Positions 26,646-36,204 of a stretch of DNA of 64,000 nt are shown here, in pieces (position 1 is the stretch's first letter; the number at the start of each line of letters is the position of its first letter). The notes beneath the pieces are model-generated. The model was not told where the DNA came from. It saw only the letters and a program-made list of their open reading frames with translations, and ran no database searches. The DNA comes from Paraburkholderia translucens (GTDB taxonomy: Bacteria > Pseudomonadota > Gammaproteobacteria > Burkholderiales > Burkholderiaceae). Both the position numbers and the translations under genes were made by a program. The stretch covers positions 1 through 64,000 of the forward strand of contig NZ_JAJITC010000011.1 in assembly GCF_020881035.1 (NCBI RefSeq), given 5' to 3'.

Positions 26646-27362
26646 TCAGGCCCGCTTCGTCCGGCGCATGAAACCTCGCCCGAAACCGGTGCGCTCTGGC
26701 ATGACGAGGGGAGGATGAAAGATCCGCGCTCCGAGCTGGCCCGCGAGCCAGGACAGTACGTTACTGAGCACGAGATACGCGACGAGCGTCACACTGAACG
26801 TCTGAAGGTACAGAAGCGTGCGCGAGTTGATCACGGTCGCCGTGCCGGTTAGCTCCGGCAACGCAATGGCGGACAGCAGCGACGTGCCGAGCAGCAGCTG
26901 GATGAGGTAGTTGACGATGGCCGGATAGACCGCGCGCGTCGCCTGCGGCAGCACGACCTCCGCGAAGATCTGCGCGCGCTCGAGGCCGAGAATGCCGGCG
27001 GCCTCGATTTGACCGCGCGGCACCGACTGGATGCCGGCGCGGAACACTTCCGATAGGTAAGCACCGACGTTCAGCCCGAGTGCAATCACGCCCGCCCAGT
27101 AAGCGTCGAGCGAGATACCCGCCGATGGCAGACCGAAGAATACGATGAAAATCTGCAGAAGGACGGGCGTATTGCGGATGACTTCAACGTAGCCGCGGGC
27201 GATCCACCGAATCGGCGCGAGTGGGGAAGCACCGGCAACCGCGGTCAGCAGACCAAGCAGTATCGCCAATACGAATGCCAGCACGGTCACCTGCAACGTC
27301 AGCCAGCTCGCACGCAAAAACTCAGGCACGTAGCCCCACAAAGTCAGCCACTCGTAACTCAT
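26646..27362 (-). CDS. Polar amino-acid ABC transporter, permease (first)
   Basis: 238 residues, HisQ/GlnP-type inner-membrane permease with five or more helices and the EAA loop (LSEVFRAGIQSVPRGQIE, near 103-120). The C-terminus is short and basic. It lies between the binding-protein gene (51 bp upstream) and the second permease in a leftward operon of order binding protein, permease, permease, ATPase, IclR regulator. Confidence 0.9.
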   Translation of the reverse strand: MSYEWLTLWGYVPEFLRASWLTLQVTVLAFVLAILLGLLTAVAGASPLAPIRWIARGYVEVIRNTPVLLQIFIVFFGLPSAGISLDAYWAGVIALGLNVGAYLSEVFRAGIQSVPRGQIEAAGILGLERAQIFAEVVLPQATRAVYPAIVNYLIQLLLGTSLLSAIALPELTGTATVINSRTLLYLQTFSVTLVAYLVLSNVLSWLAGQLGARIFHPPLVMPERTGFGRGFMRRTKRA

Positions 27363-27413
27363 CGCGTACTCCCAAGCGTTCGGGCTTCGTCGGATATCGG
27401 CATCGCCCGCTCT

Positions 27414-28250
27414 TCAAGACTGCGGATTGAGCGGGTAGCGCGGATCGGTGCCAAACCACTTGTTGTAGAGCTGCGCGTTGAGCTTCGACGCGTTGATGTT
27501 GAAGAGGAACAGATTCAGGTAATTGAGCCATTCCTGATCGCCGGCCTTGATGCCGAACGCGTTGTATTCGAGCGGGACCAGCGCTTCGTTCGTCACCGCG
27601 AGCGCAGGATCGAGTTTGGCCTGATATGCAAGGAAGTTGTTGTCCTCGATCATCGCGTCGGCCTGCCCCTGCTTGACGGCGAGAATCGCGGCCTGCGAGC
27701 TGTCGTATTCCTGGATCTTGACCGGGATGTTCAGCGAGCGAACTTCGTCGCCATTGGTCGAGCCCTTGACCGTTGCAATCGTGCGACCGCCCATGTCCTT
27801 GATCGACTGAATGCCGCTATTTTTTCTGACCAGCAGGGCTTCGCTGGCAACCACGTAGGGGGTCGTGAATTCGATCACTTTCGCGCGCTCCAGATTGCGC
27901 GTGAAGTTGCAGAACACGACGTCCACCTTGCTGGTCTGCAGATTCGGAATCCGGTTCGCGCTCGTCGTATTTACGATCTCGAGCTTCACGCCCATCTGCT
28001 TCGCGAGTTCCTTCGCCAGGTCCACGTCATAGCCGTCCGCCTGGCCGTCCTTGTTGTAGAACCCGAATGGCGCGAACGTCAGGCAGTCGCCGACCCGCAG
28101 CGTGCCTCGCTGCAGCACGGCCTGAAGCGTGGACGGAGATGCCGCCGCACCCTGCTCCGGCGTGGCAACCTTGGTGCAGCCCGTGATGGCGAGCAGTCCG
28201 GCGACGGCGAACAGATAGGCGGCCTTGGCGCCTCGTTGGGCAAGTTTCAT
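27414..28250 (-). CDS. Polar amino-acid ABC transporter, substrate-binding lipoprotein
   Basis: 278 residues. The N-terminus has a signal with a lipobox (AITGC, cysteine near residue 25), so the protein is probably tethered to the outer face of the inner membrane. The rest is a family 3 periplasmic solute-binding domain (LRVGDCLTFAPFGFYNKDG; GYDVDLAKELAKQMG). The ATG at 28250 is used; a longer frame to 28337 starts in the promoter region. First gene of the ABC operon. The ligand cannot be read from sequence. Confidence 0.9.
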   Translation of the reverse strand: MKLAQRGAKAAYLFAVAGLLAITGCTKVATPEQGAAASPSTLQAVLQRGTLRVGDCLTFAPFGFYNKDGQADGYDVDLAKELAKQMGVKLEIVNTTSANRIPNLQTSKVDVVFCNFTRNLERAKVIEFTTPYVVASEALLVRKNSGIQSIKDMGGRTIATVKGSTNGDEVRSLNIPVKIQEYDSSQAAILAVKQGQADAMIEDNNFLAYQAKLDPALAVTNEALVPLEYNAFGIKAGDQEWLNYLNLFLFNINASKLNAQLYNKWFGTDPRYPLNPQS

Positions 28251-28601
28251 GGGCAGGGTCCTAAGCGGAGAGGAGTATTCCGGGGCGACGAACCGGCTTC
28301 GGCACCTGTCGGCAACGTTCGACATTCGCCGGGTCACGCATCGAGTGTCCGATATATCAGACTCCTATCTGACAAACCGGATTGATACCGAGTGTTGGAC
28401 GCTAATATCAAATGGACAACTGGACACAACACCTATTGCGATGCCATTTTTGTTCGAATAAGCCGGATTTAATGCCTCCGCACCGCGTATGAGGTTTGCT
28501 GCGTACCGGCTTGTACGCGCGGCTCCACGCGAGGTTTGTGGCGATCATTTACAATCGCCGCAAGTCAGAGCATTTATCGACAAACCATCAAAGGATTAAT
28601 C
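28251..28601. other. Divergent regulatory region, 351 bp
   Basis: Separates the leftward ABC-transporter operon from the rightward glyoxalase I gene. It is AT-richer than its surroundings and contains a near-palindrome GTCCGATATATCAGAC (28347-28362), a TCAGA-N6-TCTGA pair right beside it, and a repeated TGGACA (near 28420-28435). No gene was recognised in it. Confidence 0.5.
28347..28362. promoter_or_regulatory. Possible operator (IclR-type) upstream of the ABC operon
   Basis: Sixteen-base imperfect palindrome, 14 of 16 positions symmetric, with a perfect GATATATC core, about 97 bp upstream of the binding-protein start. IclR proteins bind short palindromes near their targets. The link to the IclR gene at the end of this operon is inference. 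Confidence 0.3.
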
Positions 28602-28997
28602 ATGCGCATTTTGCATACCATGCTTCGAGTCGGTGATCTTGAGGCATCGATCCGTTTCTACACCGAAGTTCTGGGCATGCGCCTGCTTCGAAAGAGCGAC
28701 TACCCGGACGGCAAGTTCACTCTTGCGTTCGTCGGCTACGAGGACGAATCCAAAGGCGCGGCGATCGAACTGACGTACAACTGGGACACGAGCAAGTACG
28801 ACCTCGGAACCGGGTACGGCCACATCGCCCTCGAGGTCGACGACGCCTACGCGGCGTGCGAGGAGGTGAAGAAACGCGGCGGTGTCGTGACTCGCGAGGC
28901 GGGCCCCATGAAACACGGCACGACCGTCATCGCCTTCGTCGCCGATCCGGACGGCTACAAGATCGAGCTGATACAGAAGAAGGGGCGAGTCGACTGA
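28602..28997 (+). CDS. gloA: Lactoylglutathione lyase (glyoxalase I)
   Basis: 131 residues. The four metal ligands sit at H5, E56, H74 and E122, the same numbers as in E. coli GlxI, so this is the Ni/Co-type glyoxalase I that converts the methylglyoxal-glutathione adduct to S-lactoylglutathione. The start at 28602 follows AAAGGA at proper spacing; an upstream in-frame codon at 28536 would add 22 unsupported residues. Transcribed divergently from the ABC operon, apparently alone. Confidence 0.95.
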   Translation: MRILHTMLRVGDLEASIRFYTEVLGMRLLRKSDYPDGKFTLAFVGYEDESKGAAIELTYNWDTSKYDLGTGYGHIALEVDDAYAACEEVKKRGGVVTREAGPMKHGTTVIAFVADPDGYKIELIQKKGRVD

Positions 28998-29127
28998 GAG
29001 GTTCGGGGCTCGCCGCCACCTCGCCCATGAGCACGACCCCCGCCCTGCCCGCCGGCGCGGGGCTGCGGATGGCCGGCCGGCATCGCACTCGTCAACGCAC
29101 CGGCGAAGCGGTAAGCGCCGGTCGAGA

Positions 29128-29970
29128 TCATTCCGGCGCAGCCGCCGAGCGCGCCGCCACCGCCTGCGCAACGCTCACGTATTCGGCGACCGGCACGTCC
29201 TCCGCCCGCCGTTGCAGATCGAAGCCGAGCGCATCGAAATCGACCGTATCGCGCAGTGCGGCAAGCGTATTGCGCAGCATCTTGCGACGCTGCGAGAAAG
29301 CCGCCGTCACCACCTCGCCCAGCACGTTTTCATCGACCACCGGCAATTCATGCCGCTCGTACGGGATCATCCGCACGATCGCCGAATCGACCTTCGGCGG
29401 TGGCTGGAATGCCTCGGGCGGCACGTCGAGCTGCTTGTCGATCACGTAACGGTATTGCAGCATCACCGACAGGCGGCTGAACGCCTTCGTGCCCGGCTCC
29501 GCGACCATCCGCTCGACCACCTCGTTCTGCAGCATGAAGTGCTGATCGATCACGCGGTCCGCGAACGTCGCCAGATGAAACAGCAGCGGGCTCGAGATGT
29601 TGTACGGCAGATTGCCGACGATGCGCAGTGACGCCTTCTCGCCTGGCGCCGCGAGCGACCCGAAGTCGAAGGCGAGCGCATCGCCCGCGTGCAGTTCGAG
29701 CAGGTCGCCGAACTTCTTCTTCAAACGGCCGATCAGATCGCGGTCCAGTTCGACGGCGTGCAGCGGCGCCTCGGGGGTTGCGAGCCGCTCGATCAGCGGC
29801 TCGGTCAGCGCGCCGAGGCCCGGCCCGATTTCGACCATGCGCTCGCCGCGCTGCGGCCGGATCACGTCGACGATCGAGTCGATCACGCCCATGTCGACCA
29901 GAAAGTTCTGACCGAAACGCTTGCGCGCGAGATGGCCCTGGTGCCGGCCTTGCTGTCTGCTGGTGGACAT
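29128..29970 (-). CDS. rsmA: 16S rRNA (A1518/A1519-N6) dimethyltransferase
   Basis: 280 residues. The motifs GQNFL (20-24), EIGPGLGALT (47-56) and NLPYNIS (120-126) are those of KsgA/RsmA, which dimethylates two adjacent adenosines in helix 45 of 16S rRNA and gates late 30S assembly. Length is typical. It lies downstream of pdxA, surA and lptD on the minus strand: the lptD-surA-pdxA-rsmA order is conserved from E. coli, which strongly supports all four calls. About 100 bp separate it from pdxA. Confidence 0.95.
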   Translation of the reverse strand: MSTSRQQGRHQGHLARKRFGQNFLVDMGVIDSIVDVIRPQRGERMVEIGPGLGALTEPLIERLATPEAPLHAVELDRDLIGRLKKKFGDLLELHAGDALAFDFGSLAAPGEKASLRIVGNLPYNISSPLLFHLATFADRVIDQHFMLQNEVVERMVAEPGTKAFSRLSVMLQYRYVIDKQLDVPPEAFQPPPKVDSAIVRMIPYERHELPVVDENVLGEVVTAAFSQRRKMLRNTLAALRDTVDFDALGFDLQRRAEDVPVAEYVSVAQAVAARSAAAPE

Positions 29971-30070
29971 CGGAGAAACGCTAGATAGAAAACTGCTTGA
30001 GAATGAAATACGTCACGGTGGAAATACGGCGCCGCGCGCCGCAACCGCTCACGTAACCGGGGCGTCGGCC

Positions 30071-31081
30071 TCAGCCCGCGCGACGCTGCTGCGCCATCGA
30101 CACCGCCGTGTCGATCGCGGCCATCAGGCTGCCTGCGTCGGCGCGGCCGGTGCCGGCCAGATCGAGCGCGGTGCCGTGGTCGACCGAGGTGCGGATGATC
30201 GGCAAGCCGAGCGTCACGTTGATACCTTCGCCGAACGTCGCATACTTCAGCACCGGCAGGCCCTGGTCGTGAAACATCGCGAGTACGCAGTCGGCTTCTT
30301 CGAGATAACGCGGCTGGAACAGCGTGTCGGCCGGATAGGGACCACGCGCGTCGATGCCCTCGCCGTTCGCCCGCTGCAACGCAGGCGTGATCACGTCGAT
30401 TTCCTCGCGGCCCAGATAGCCGTTTTCGCCCGCATGCGGATTGAGCCCCGTCACGAGGATGCGCGGCGCAGGCAAGCCGAAGTGGTGACGCAGGTCGTGA
30501 TCGATGATACGCAGCGTCTCGACGAGGCTTTCGATCGTCAAGGCCGCCGGCACGTCCTTCAACGGCAGATGCGTGGTTGCGAGCGCGACGCGCAACGGCC
30601 GCTTGCCGGTGCCCGCGAGCATCATCACGACGCGCGGCGTATGGGTGCGCTCGGCCAGATATTCGGTGTGGCCGGTGAACGGCACGCCGGCATCGTTGAT
30701 CGTGCTTTTTTGCAGTGGTGCGGTGACGATCGCGTCATATGTGCCGGCCAGCGCGCCGTCGATGGCCGCATCGAGCAGATCGAGCACATAGCGGCCGTTC
30801 GCGGCGTCGAGCTTACCCGCCCGCGACGGCGCGCCGAGCGAGCGATGCTCGACCCGCACGCGCGGGCCCTGTGCGAGCAGCGCGTCCCAGTCGACGCCAA
30901 CCGCGCGTGCCCGCTCAGCGAGCAGCGCAGCATCGCCGAGCACGGTGAACTGCGCGCCGGGCCAGTGCGCCGCCGCACCGGCCAGCGCCTGCGCGGTCAG
31001 CTCGGGACCGACACCGGCGGGCTCGCCGGTGGTGATCGCGATCTGCACCGGGCGGTGGGCGGACTCGGCAGCGCTTGTCAT
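30071..31081 (-). CDS. pdxA: 4-hydroxythreonine-4-phosphate dehydrogenase
   Basis: 336 residues. Metal-ligand histidines H171, H216 and H271 correspond to H166, H211 and H266 of E. coli PdxA, and the substrate loop FTGHTEYLAE (H138) is present. It oxidises 4-phosphohydroxy-L-threonine in pyridoxal phosphate synthesis. It lies 13 bp downstream of surA in the lptD-surA-pdxA-rsmA operon. Confidence 0.95.
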   Translation of the reverse strand: MTSAAESAHRPVQIAITTGEPAGVGPELTAQALAGAAAHWPGAQFTVLGDAALLAERARAVGVDWDALLAQGPRVRVEHRSLGAPSRAGKLDAANGRYVLDLLDAAIDGALAGTYDAIVTAPLQKSTINDAGVPFTGHTEYLAERTHTPRVVMMLAGTGKRPLRVALATTHLPLKDVPAALTIESLVETLRIIDHDLRHHFGLPAPRILVTGLNPHAGENGYLGREEIDVITPALQRANGEGIDARGPYPADTLFQPRYLEEADCVLAMFHDQGLPVLKYATFGEGINVTLGLPIIRTSVDHGTALDLAGTGRADAGSLMAAIDTAVSMAQQRRAG

Positions 31082-31094
31082 GACATTGACTCTA

Positions 31095-32450
31095 TTACTG
31101 CAGGCTCGCCGTGCTCGGCTTCACTTCGACATAGGCCGTATCGCGCAGCTCGCGCAGCCAGTCGGCGTATGCCTGCTCCGCCTTGCGCTGGCCGATGGCC
31201 TGGCGCGCGAGATCCATCTGCTGGGCAATCGAGCCTTCCGCATCGCGACGGCCGAGCACCTGGATCAGGTGGTAGCCGTATTCGCTGCGCACCGGCTCGC
31301 TGATCTGGTTGTCCTGCAGCGAGTTCATCGCGCGCTCGAATTCGGGCACGGTCTCGCCCGGGCTGACCCAGCCGAGGTCACCGCCTTGCGACGCGGAGCC
31401 GTCCTGCGAGTAAGTGCGCGCGAACTTTGCGAAGTCGCCACCCGCGGCGATCTGGTTACGGATGTCGAGCAGCTTCTGGCGTGCCTGGGGTTCGGACTGG
31501 CCGTCGCCGACGCGCAGCAGAATGTGTCGCACGTGCGTCTGCACGAGCTTCGGCGCGTCCGAGCTGTTGCCCTGGCCGGCGCGGCGGTCGACGAGACGCA
31601 CGATTTCGAAGCCGTCGTTGGTGCGGATCAGATCCGGATTGACCTGACCCGGACGCAACGCCGCCGCGGCTTTCACGAACTCAGGCGGCAGCTTCGATGG
31701 TGCGAGGAAGCCGGGATCGCCGCCGTTTTTCGACGCGTCCGGCGCCTGCGAATTGTTTTTCGCCAGCTTTTCGAAATCCGCGCCGCCCTTCGCCTCGGCG
31801 AGCAGCGCCTCGGCTTTCTTCTGCGCCGCCTCGATGTCGGTCTGCGACGCATTCAGCGGCGCCTTCACGAAAATGTGCTGCATGTGCAAATCATTCGTCT
31901 GGCCGGCGCCCGGGCCGCGCTGGCTGGCGATGTAGTTCGCGACCTCGGCGTCCGTGACCGTGATCTTGCTGTCCACTTCCTTCTCGCGCAGACGCGACAG
32001 CGTCAACTCCGTGCGCGCGTCGCTCGTGAAGGTAGTCCAGGGCACGCCTTGCGCCTCGATGCGCGCGCGGTACATTTCGAGCGACATGTTGTTCGCCTGC
32101 GCGAGACGCTCGAGCGTGCGCTGCACGGCTGCGTCGTCGATGGTGATGCCGTCTTCCTTGGCTTTTTGCAGCTGGATGCGCTCGAGCACCATCTGCGTGA
32201 GCACCTGCTGGCGCAGCTGGTCCATCGGCGGCACTGGGGCGTTCTGCTGGTTCAGCCGGTGCGCGATCAGGTCGGCCCGCTCGTCGAGTTCGCGCTGCGT
32301 GATAACACCGTTGTTGACCACCGCGGCGATGGTGTCGACCGTCTGGCCGCTATTGCCGCCCAACGCCTGCGCCTGCACCGGCGCAACCGGAAGGAAAGAC
32401 GCGGCGGCGACGAGACTCGCCGCGAGCGTTGCCAAGCGAAGCTGTTTCAT
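31095..32450 (-). CDS. surA: Periplasmic chaperone and peptidyl-prolyl isomerase SurA
   Basis: 451 residues: signal peptide (cleaved near residue 27), SurA N-terminal chaperone domain (about 35-160), two parvulin rotamase domains (about 185-290 and 305-405) and a C-terminal helix. SurA escorts outer-membrane barrel proteins such as LptD to BAM. The start MKQLRLATL at 32450 gives a proper signal peptide; the frame continues far upstream only as antisense-free noise. It follows lptD by 74 bp in the same direction. Confidence 0.95.
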   Translation of the reverse strand: MKQLRLATLAASLVAAASFLPVAPVQAQALGGNSGQTVDTIAAVVNNGVITQRELDERADLIAHRLNQQNAPVPPMDQLRQQVLTQMVLERIQLQKAKEDGITIDDAAVQRTLERLAQANNMSLEMYRARIEAQGVPWTTFTSDARTELTLSRLREKEVDSKITVTDAEVANYIASQRGPGAGQTNDLHMQHIFVKAPLNASQTDIEAAQKKAEALLAEAKGGADFEKLAKNNSQAPDASKNGGDPGFLAPSKLPPEFVKAAAALRPGQVNPDLIRTNDGFEIVRLVDRRAGQGNSSDAPKLVQTHVRHILLRVGDGQSEPQARQKLLDIRNQIAAGGDFAKFARTYSQDGSASQGGDLGWVSPGETVPEFERAMNSLQDNQISEPVRSEYGYHLIQVLGRRDAEGSIAQQMDLARQAIGQRKAEQAYADWLRELRDTAYVEVKPSTASLQ

Positions 32451-32524
32451 GATTGCCACAAATACTCCAGTGATGTCGGGCGCTTCGCCCGTCTTTTCGC
32501 AAGCGATGAATGACCGGGCGACCG

Positions 32525-34897
32525 TCATTCGAGGTTGGTGAACCGGGACTCCGGCGGTGGCGGCGGCGGCAACGGCGTATAGCCGGCCACACTGCTGCGG
32601 AACGCGGTCATCAGTCCGTTGTCGACGCTCGACAGGCCCTTGAACGTCAACTGCGCCAGAAACCGCGTGCTCGACTGATTCTGCCCCGACGTGTTCAGGC
32701 CGTTCGCATAGCGCTGGATGCCGGCGCCGAGCGTCCAGCAGTCCGCGTCGTATTGCAGGCCTATCAGGCCGTCGACGATACGGTGCCCACCCAGGTCGTA
32801 GTTGAACCGGCCGACTCCGTACATCCGATGCGACAGCGGCCATTGGCCCGAAATCAGCACCTGATTGATCGGCTGGTTGTCGAGCGTGGTATTGGCGCGG
32901 GTGTAGCGATACGCGACGTTGACGACTCTGCCGGTCGCCGGACTGAACCCGAAGCCGATGCTCGCCTTCGTGAACTGGTTATTGTCCGCATTATATTGGA
33001 ACGCCGTTTCCGAGGCGAAACCGGCGCCCAGCTTGAGCGACGCACCCGCGATCAGGTCCGAATGCGTGGCCTGCGTGCTGGTCTGGGTCGGCAGCAGCGT
33101 GACGCGCTGATCTCGAAAGAAATACTGCTGGGCGATCACGAACCGCGCGCGTTCGTCGCCGGTGGCCGGGTTGATGAAGCGGGTGGTGAGACCGGCGGTC
33201 AGGCGGTTCGCATCGGCGATCCGGTCGTTACCGACGAACGTGTTCGGCGTGAAGATTTCCGCGAGACCGAAGTCGGATTCGGCGGTATCGAACAGCGGCG
33301 CGTTGTTCTGGTTGCGGTACGGCGTGTACACGTAGTACAGGCGCGGCTCCAGCGTCTGGATATAGTCCGCGCCGAAAACGCGCACCGAGCGCTCGAACGT
33401 CAGGCCCGTATCGAACGAGAAGGTCGGGATCGACTCGGTGAAATTCTTCTGCGCGTTCGGCACGCTCGCCAGATCGCTGCCGATGTTGTTCAGGTTGTAC
33501 GACGCAAAGTGCCACTGCACTTTCGGCGTGACGAAGTAGCCCGGCCCCACCACCGAATACGACAGGTACGGGTTGAACAGCACCCGCTGGCCTTCGGTCA
33601 GATCCGCGGTGGTGATGCGGAAATTCGTGTAATCGGCTTCGGCGCCGAAGTCGAAGCCACCGATGTTGTACTTCGCGTACTTCACGTTCAACTGCGGCTC
33701 GCGGCCGTACGGCGCGACCGACGGCTGCAGCGTCTGCCAGTGCTGCTCGCGCGCGAGCACGGACCACGGTCCGTTGTTGTAGGTCAACCCGGCTTCCTGC
33801 TGGTACAGGAGCTGGGTGCCGTTCATGAACTGGTTGACCGACGACGACAGGTCTTGCGGATAGGTGTTGTCCGAAACCCTGTTGTAGTAGATGTAGCCGC
33901 CGAAGCCGTTACCGAAATTCTGGTTGTGCTGGATGTACAGCGCGTAGCGGTTGGTCTTTGTCAGGCGATCGTCGGGCAAAAATTCACCGGTGATCGACCC
34001 GGAATACGTCGGCGAAAGGTAACGGAACGTGCTCTGCAGTTGCACCCCGCGCTTCGAGATCAGACGCGGCGTGACCGTCAGATCCCGATTCGGCGCGATG
34101 TTGAAGTAATACGGCACCGACAGCTCGAAACCGTTCGTCGAGCTCAGCGAGAACGTGGGCGGCAACAGGCCGCTACGGCGCTCGCCCGACAGCGGAAACG
34201 ACAGCCAGGGCGACGCGAACACCGGCACGCCCTGGAAGAACAGCACGCTGTTGTAGGCGACGCCTTCGTCCGCGCCGGTGTCGAAATCGAACTCGCTACC
34301 CTTGATGTACCAGGCCGGATTGTCCGCGCACGCGCACGCCGTGTAGGTGCCCTTCGTGAACACCGAGCGCTCGGCGTCGAGCAGGTCGACGCGCTGCGCG
34401 CTGCCCGAACCGCCCGTGAGCGTGAAGTGGTACTTCGGTGCGGTCATGAAGCCTTCGGTCGAATCGACGCGCAAATGCACTTCGGGTCCGATGAAGGTGT
34501 TGCCGGCATTGATCACGTGGACATTGCCGTACGCATCGGCCATGTCCGTGTCCTGGTCGTAGTGCAGGTTGTCGGCCCTGATCACGGACGTGTTGTGACG
34601 CACTTCGGCCGATCCCTTGGCAGTCAGATCCTGGTCCACCGTGCCGCTCGCGTGATCGCCGAGCACGAAGGTGGCCGGCCGTTGGCCCGTTTGCAACGGA
34701 TGCTCTTCGAGCTGCGGGGCAAGTTGCATGCCCCACGGCGGGTAGACCGGTTGCGGCTGTGCAGCTTCCCCCGTCAACTGGGCGTGCGCAAGCGCGGGCA
34801 CCAGGCCCGGAACGGCGATGAGCGCCGCGACGAGCCGCCTTTTGCGCGGCACTACTGCACAGGAAGGAGTGGTATCGGAAAGCTGTCTGGGCGGCAT
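32525..34897 (-). CDS. lptD: LPS-assembly outer-membrane protein LptD
   Basis: 790 residues: signal peptide (about 1-40, ending near ALAHAQ), an OstA/LptA-like jellyroll (about 95-240) and a C-terminal beta-barrel rich in alternating aromatic strands. Cysteines in the pair CAC (near residue 175) and near the C-terminus (CWTLGAG) could make the disulfides required for activity. It inserts LPS in the outer leaflet with LptE. The start at 34897 (MPPRQLSD) gives the signal peptide; the frame is open to 35062 without support. An 871-residue frame on the opposite strand is a shadow. Confidence 0.93.
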   Translation of the reverse strand: MPPRQLSDTTPSCAVVPRKRRLVAALIAVPGLVPALAHAQLTGEAAQPQPVYPPWGMQLAPQLEEHPLQTGQRPATFVLGDHASGTVDQDLTAKGSAEVRHNTSVIRADNLHYDQDTDMADAYGNVHVINAGNTFIGPEVHLRVDSTEGFMTAPKYHFTLTGGSGSAQRVDLLDAERSVFTKGTYTACACADNPAWYIKGSEFDFDTGADEGVAYNSVLFFQGVPVFASPWLSFPLSGERRSGLLPPTFSLSSTNGFELSVPYYFNIAPNRDLTVTPRLISKRGVQLQSTFRYLSPTYSGSITGEFLPDDRLTKTNRYALYIQHNQNFGNGFGGYIYYNRVSDNTYPQDLSSSVNQFMNGTQLLYQQEAGLTYNNGPWSVLAREQHWQTLQPSVAPYGREPQLNVKYAKYNIGGFDFGAEADYTNFRITTADLTEGQRVLFNPYLSYSVVGPGYFVTPKVQWHFASYNLNNIGSDLASVPNAQKNFTESIPTFSFDTGLTFERSVRVFGADYIQTLEPRLYYVYTPYRNQNNAPLFDTAESDFGLAEIFTPNTFVGNDRIADANRLTAGLTTRFINPATGDERARFVIAQQYFFRDQRVTLLPTQTSTQATHSDLIAGASLKLGAGFASETAFQYNADNNQFTKASIGFGFSPATGRVVNVAYRYTRANTTLDNQPINQVLISGQWPLSHRMYGVGRFNYDLGGHRIVDGLIGLQYDADCWTLGAGIQRYANGLNTSGQNQSSTRFLAQLTFKGLSSVDNGLMTAFRSSVAGYTPLPPPPPPESRFTNLE

Positions 34898-35076
34898 GTA
34901 TCGTTTGGCGAGTCGACTCGTGCGCAAGCTTCCGTCATCACGATCCACCGCCTGCACACCGCGACCGTTAGAGTCGGCTGCACGTCTGGATATCCAATTT
35001 GCCGAATGATAAGGCGGGCGGTAAAACGGAGCACGCGAAAGCTGGCGTGTGAGTCGCGTCAAAAAAGTCGTGGGGT

Positions 35077-35105
35077 ATTATATGGCAAGACGTTGTCCCC
35101 AAGAA
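35077..35105 (-). promoter_or_regulatory. Possible sigma-70 promoter for lptD
   Basis: On the minus strand a perfect TATAAT (35077-35082) is spaced 17 bp from TTCTTG (35100-35105). Transcription would start near 35070, giving lptD a leader of about 170 nt, and the promoter lies just upstream of the divergent amgK start. Only the -10 box is strong. Confidence 0.4.
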
Positions 35106-35121
35106 TTTGCTGCCGCTTTTC

Positions 35122-36201
35122 ATGACGCTGCCTTCCACCCAAGACTTCACCGACACCCGTCTCTCCCTGCTCAAGGCCTGGCTGCAAGGCCACGCGGCGC
35201 GCCATGCGCTCGAGCCCGACACCCTCGTTCCTGCCTCGTCCGACGCCAGTTTCCGCCGTTATTTCCGGCTCGCCGGTAAGCCGCCGCAAGGCAATGGCGC
35301 GGCCACGCTGATCGCCGTCGACGCGCCGCCGCCCGAAAAATGCCGCGAATTCGCGCAGATCGCGCAGTTGCTCGATGCAGCCGGCGTGCACGTGCCGCGC
35401 GTGCTCGAAGCCGACTTCGACGCGGGCTTCATGCTCGTCACCGATCTCGGCACCGCCTCGTACCTCGACGCGCTGACCAGCGCGCAGGCCGCCGGCGACA
35501 TGCGCGCGGCCCGCACGCTGATGCGCGACGCACTCGACGCGCTGATCCGCTGGCAGCTCAGCTCGCGCGAAGGCGTGCTGCCGCCGTTCGACGACGCGTT
35601 CCTGCATCGTGAAATGGAGCTGATGCCCGAGTGGTTCATCGGCCGGCACCTTGGGCGCGAGGTCGACGCCGCTACCCGCGCGCTGCTCGATCGCACGTTC
35701 GCGCTCCTGATCGCGAGCGCGCGCGCGCAGCCGCAATGCTTCATGCTGCGCGATTTCATGCCGCGCAATCTGCTGATCGCCTCAGCGCCCAACCCCGCGA
35801 ACCCTGGCGTGCTCGACTTCCAGGACGCGGTGTACGGCCCGATCACTTATGACGTCGTGTCGCTGCTGCGCGACGCGTTCCTCAGTTGGGACGAGGAGTT
35901 CGAACTCGACTGCTTCGCGTACTACTGGGAGCGCGCGAAAAAAGCCGGCCTGCCGGTCGATGCCGATTTCGGCGAGTTCTACCGCCAGCTCGAATGGATG
36001 GGCCTGCAACGCCACATCAAGGTGCTCGGCCTCTTTTGCCGCATCAACTACCGCGACGGCAAGGCGCATTACCTGAACGATCTGCCGCGCTTCATCGGCT
36101 ATGCGCGCAAGGTGGCGCAGCGTTACGCGCCGCTGCGCGGGTTCGCGAAACTGCTCGACGACCTCGAAGGCCGCGCGCAGGAAGTCGGCTACACCTTCTG
36201 A
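35122..36201 (+). CDS. amgK: Anomeric sugar kinase AmgK (N-acetylmuramate/N-acetylglucosamine kinase)
   Basis: 359 residues with an aminoglycoside phosphotransferase-like kinase fold: catalytic loop RDFMPRNLL (D211, N216) and metal-binding DFQD (232-235). AmgK phosphorylates the anomeric hydroxyl of MurNAc in the Pseudomonas cell-wall recycling bypass that avoids de novo MurA and gives intrinsic fosfomycin tolerance. The murU gene follows after 3 bp, and the pair diverges from lptD as in Pseudomonas, which supports the specific name over a generic kinase. ATG at 35122 is chosen over a TTG at 35107. Confidence 0.88.
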   Translation: MTLPSTQDFTDTRLSLLKAWLQGHAARHALEPDTLVPASSDASFRRYFRLAGKPPQGNGAATLIAVDAPPPEKCREFAQIAQLLDAAGVHVPRVLEADFDAGFMLVTDLGTASYLDALTSAQAAGDMRAARTLMRDALDALIRWQLSSREGVLPPFDDAFLHREMELMPEWFIGRHLGREVDAATRALLDRTFALLIASARAQPQCFMLRDFMPRNLLIASAPNPANPGVLDFQDAVYGPITYDVVSLLRDAFLSWDEEFELDCFAYYWERAKKAGLPVDADFGEFYRQLEWMGLQRHIKVLGLFCRINYRDGKAHYLNDLPRFIGYARKVAQRYAPLRGFAKLLDDLEGRAQEVGYTF

Positions 36202-36204
36202 CCG

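Noticed and set aside
32510..35125. 871-residue plus-strand frame opposite lptD
   Set aside because: Shadow frame: Arg/Val-rich, no domain, and lptD with its signal peptide and barrel explains the region.
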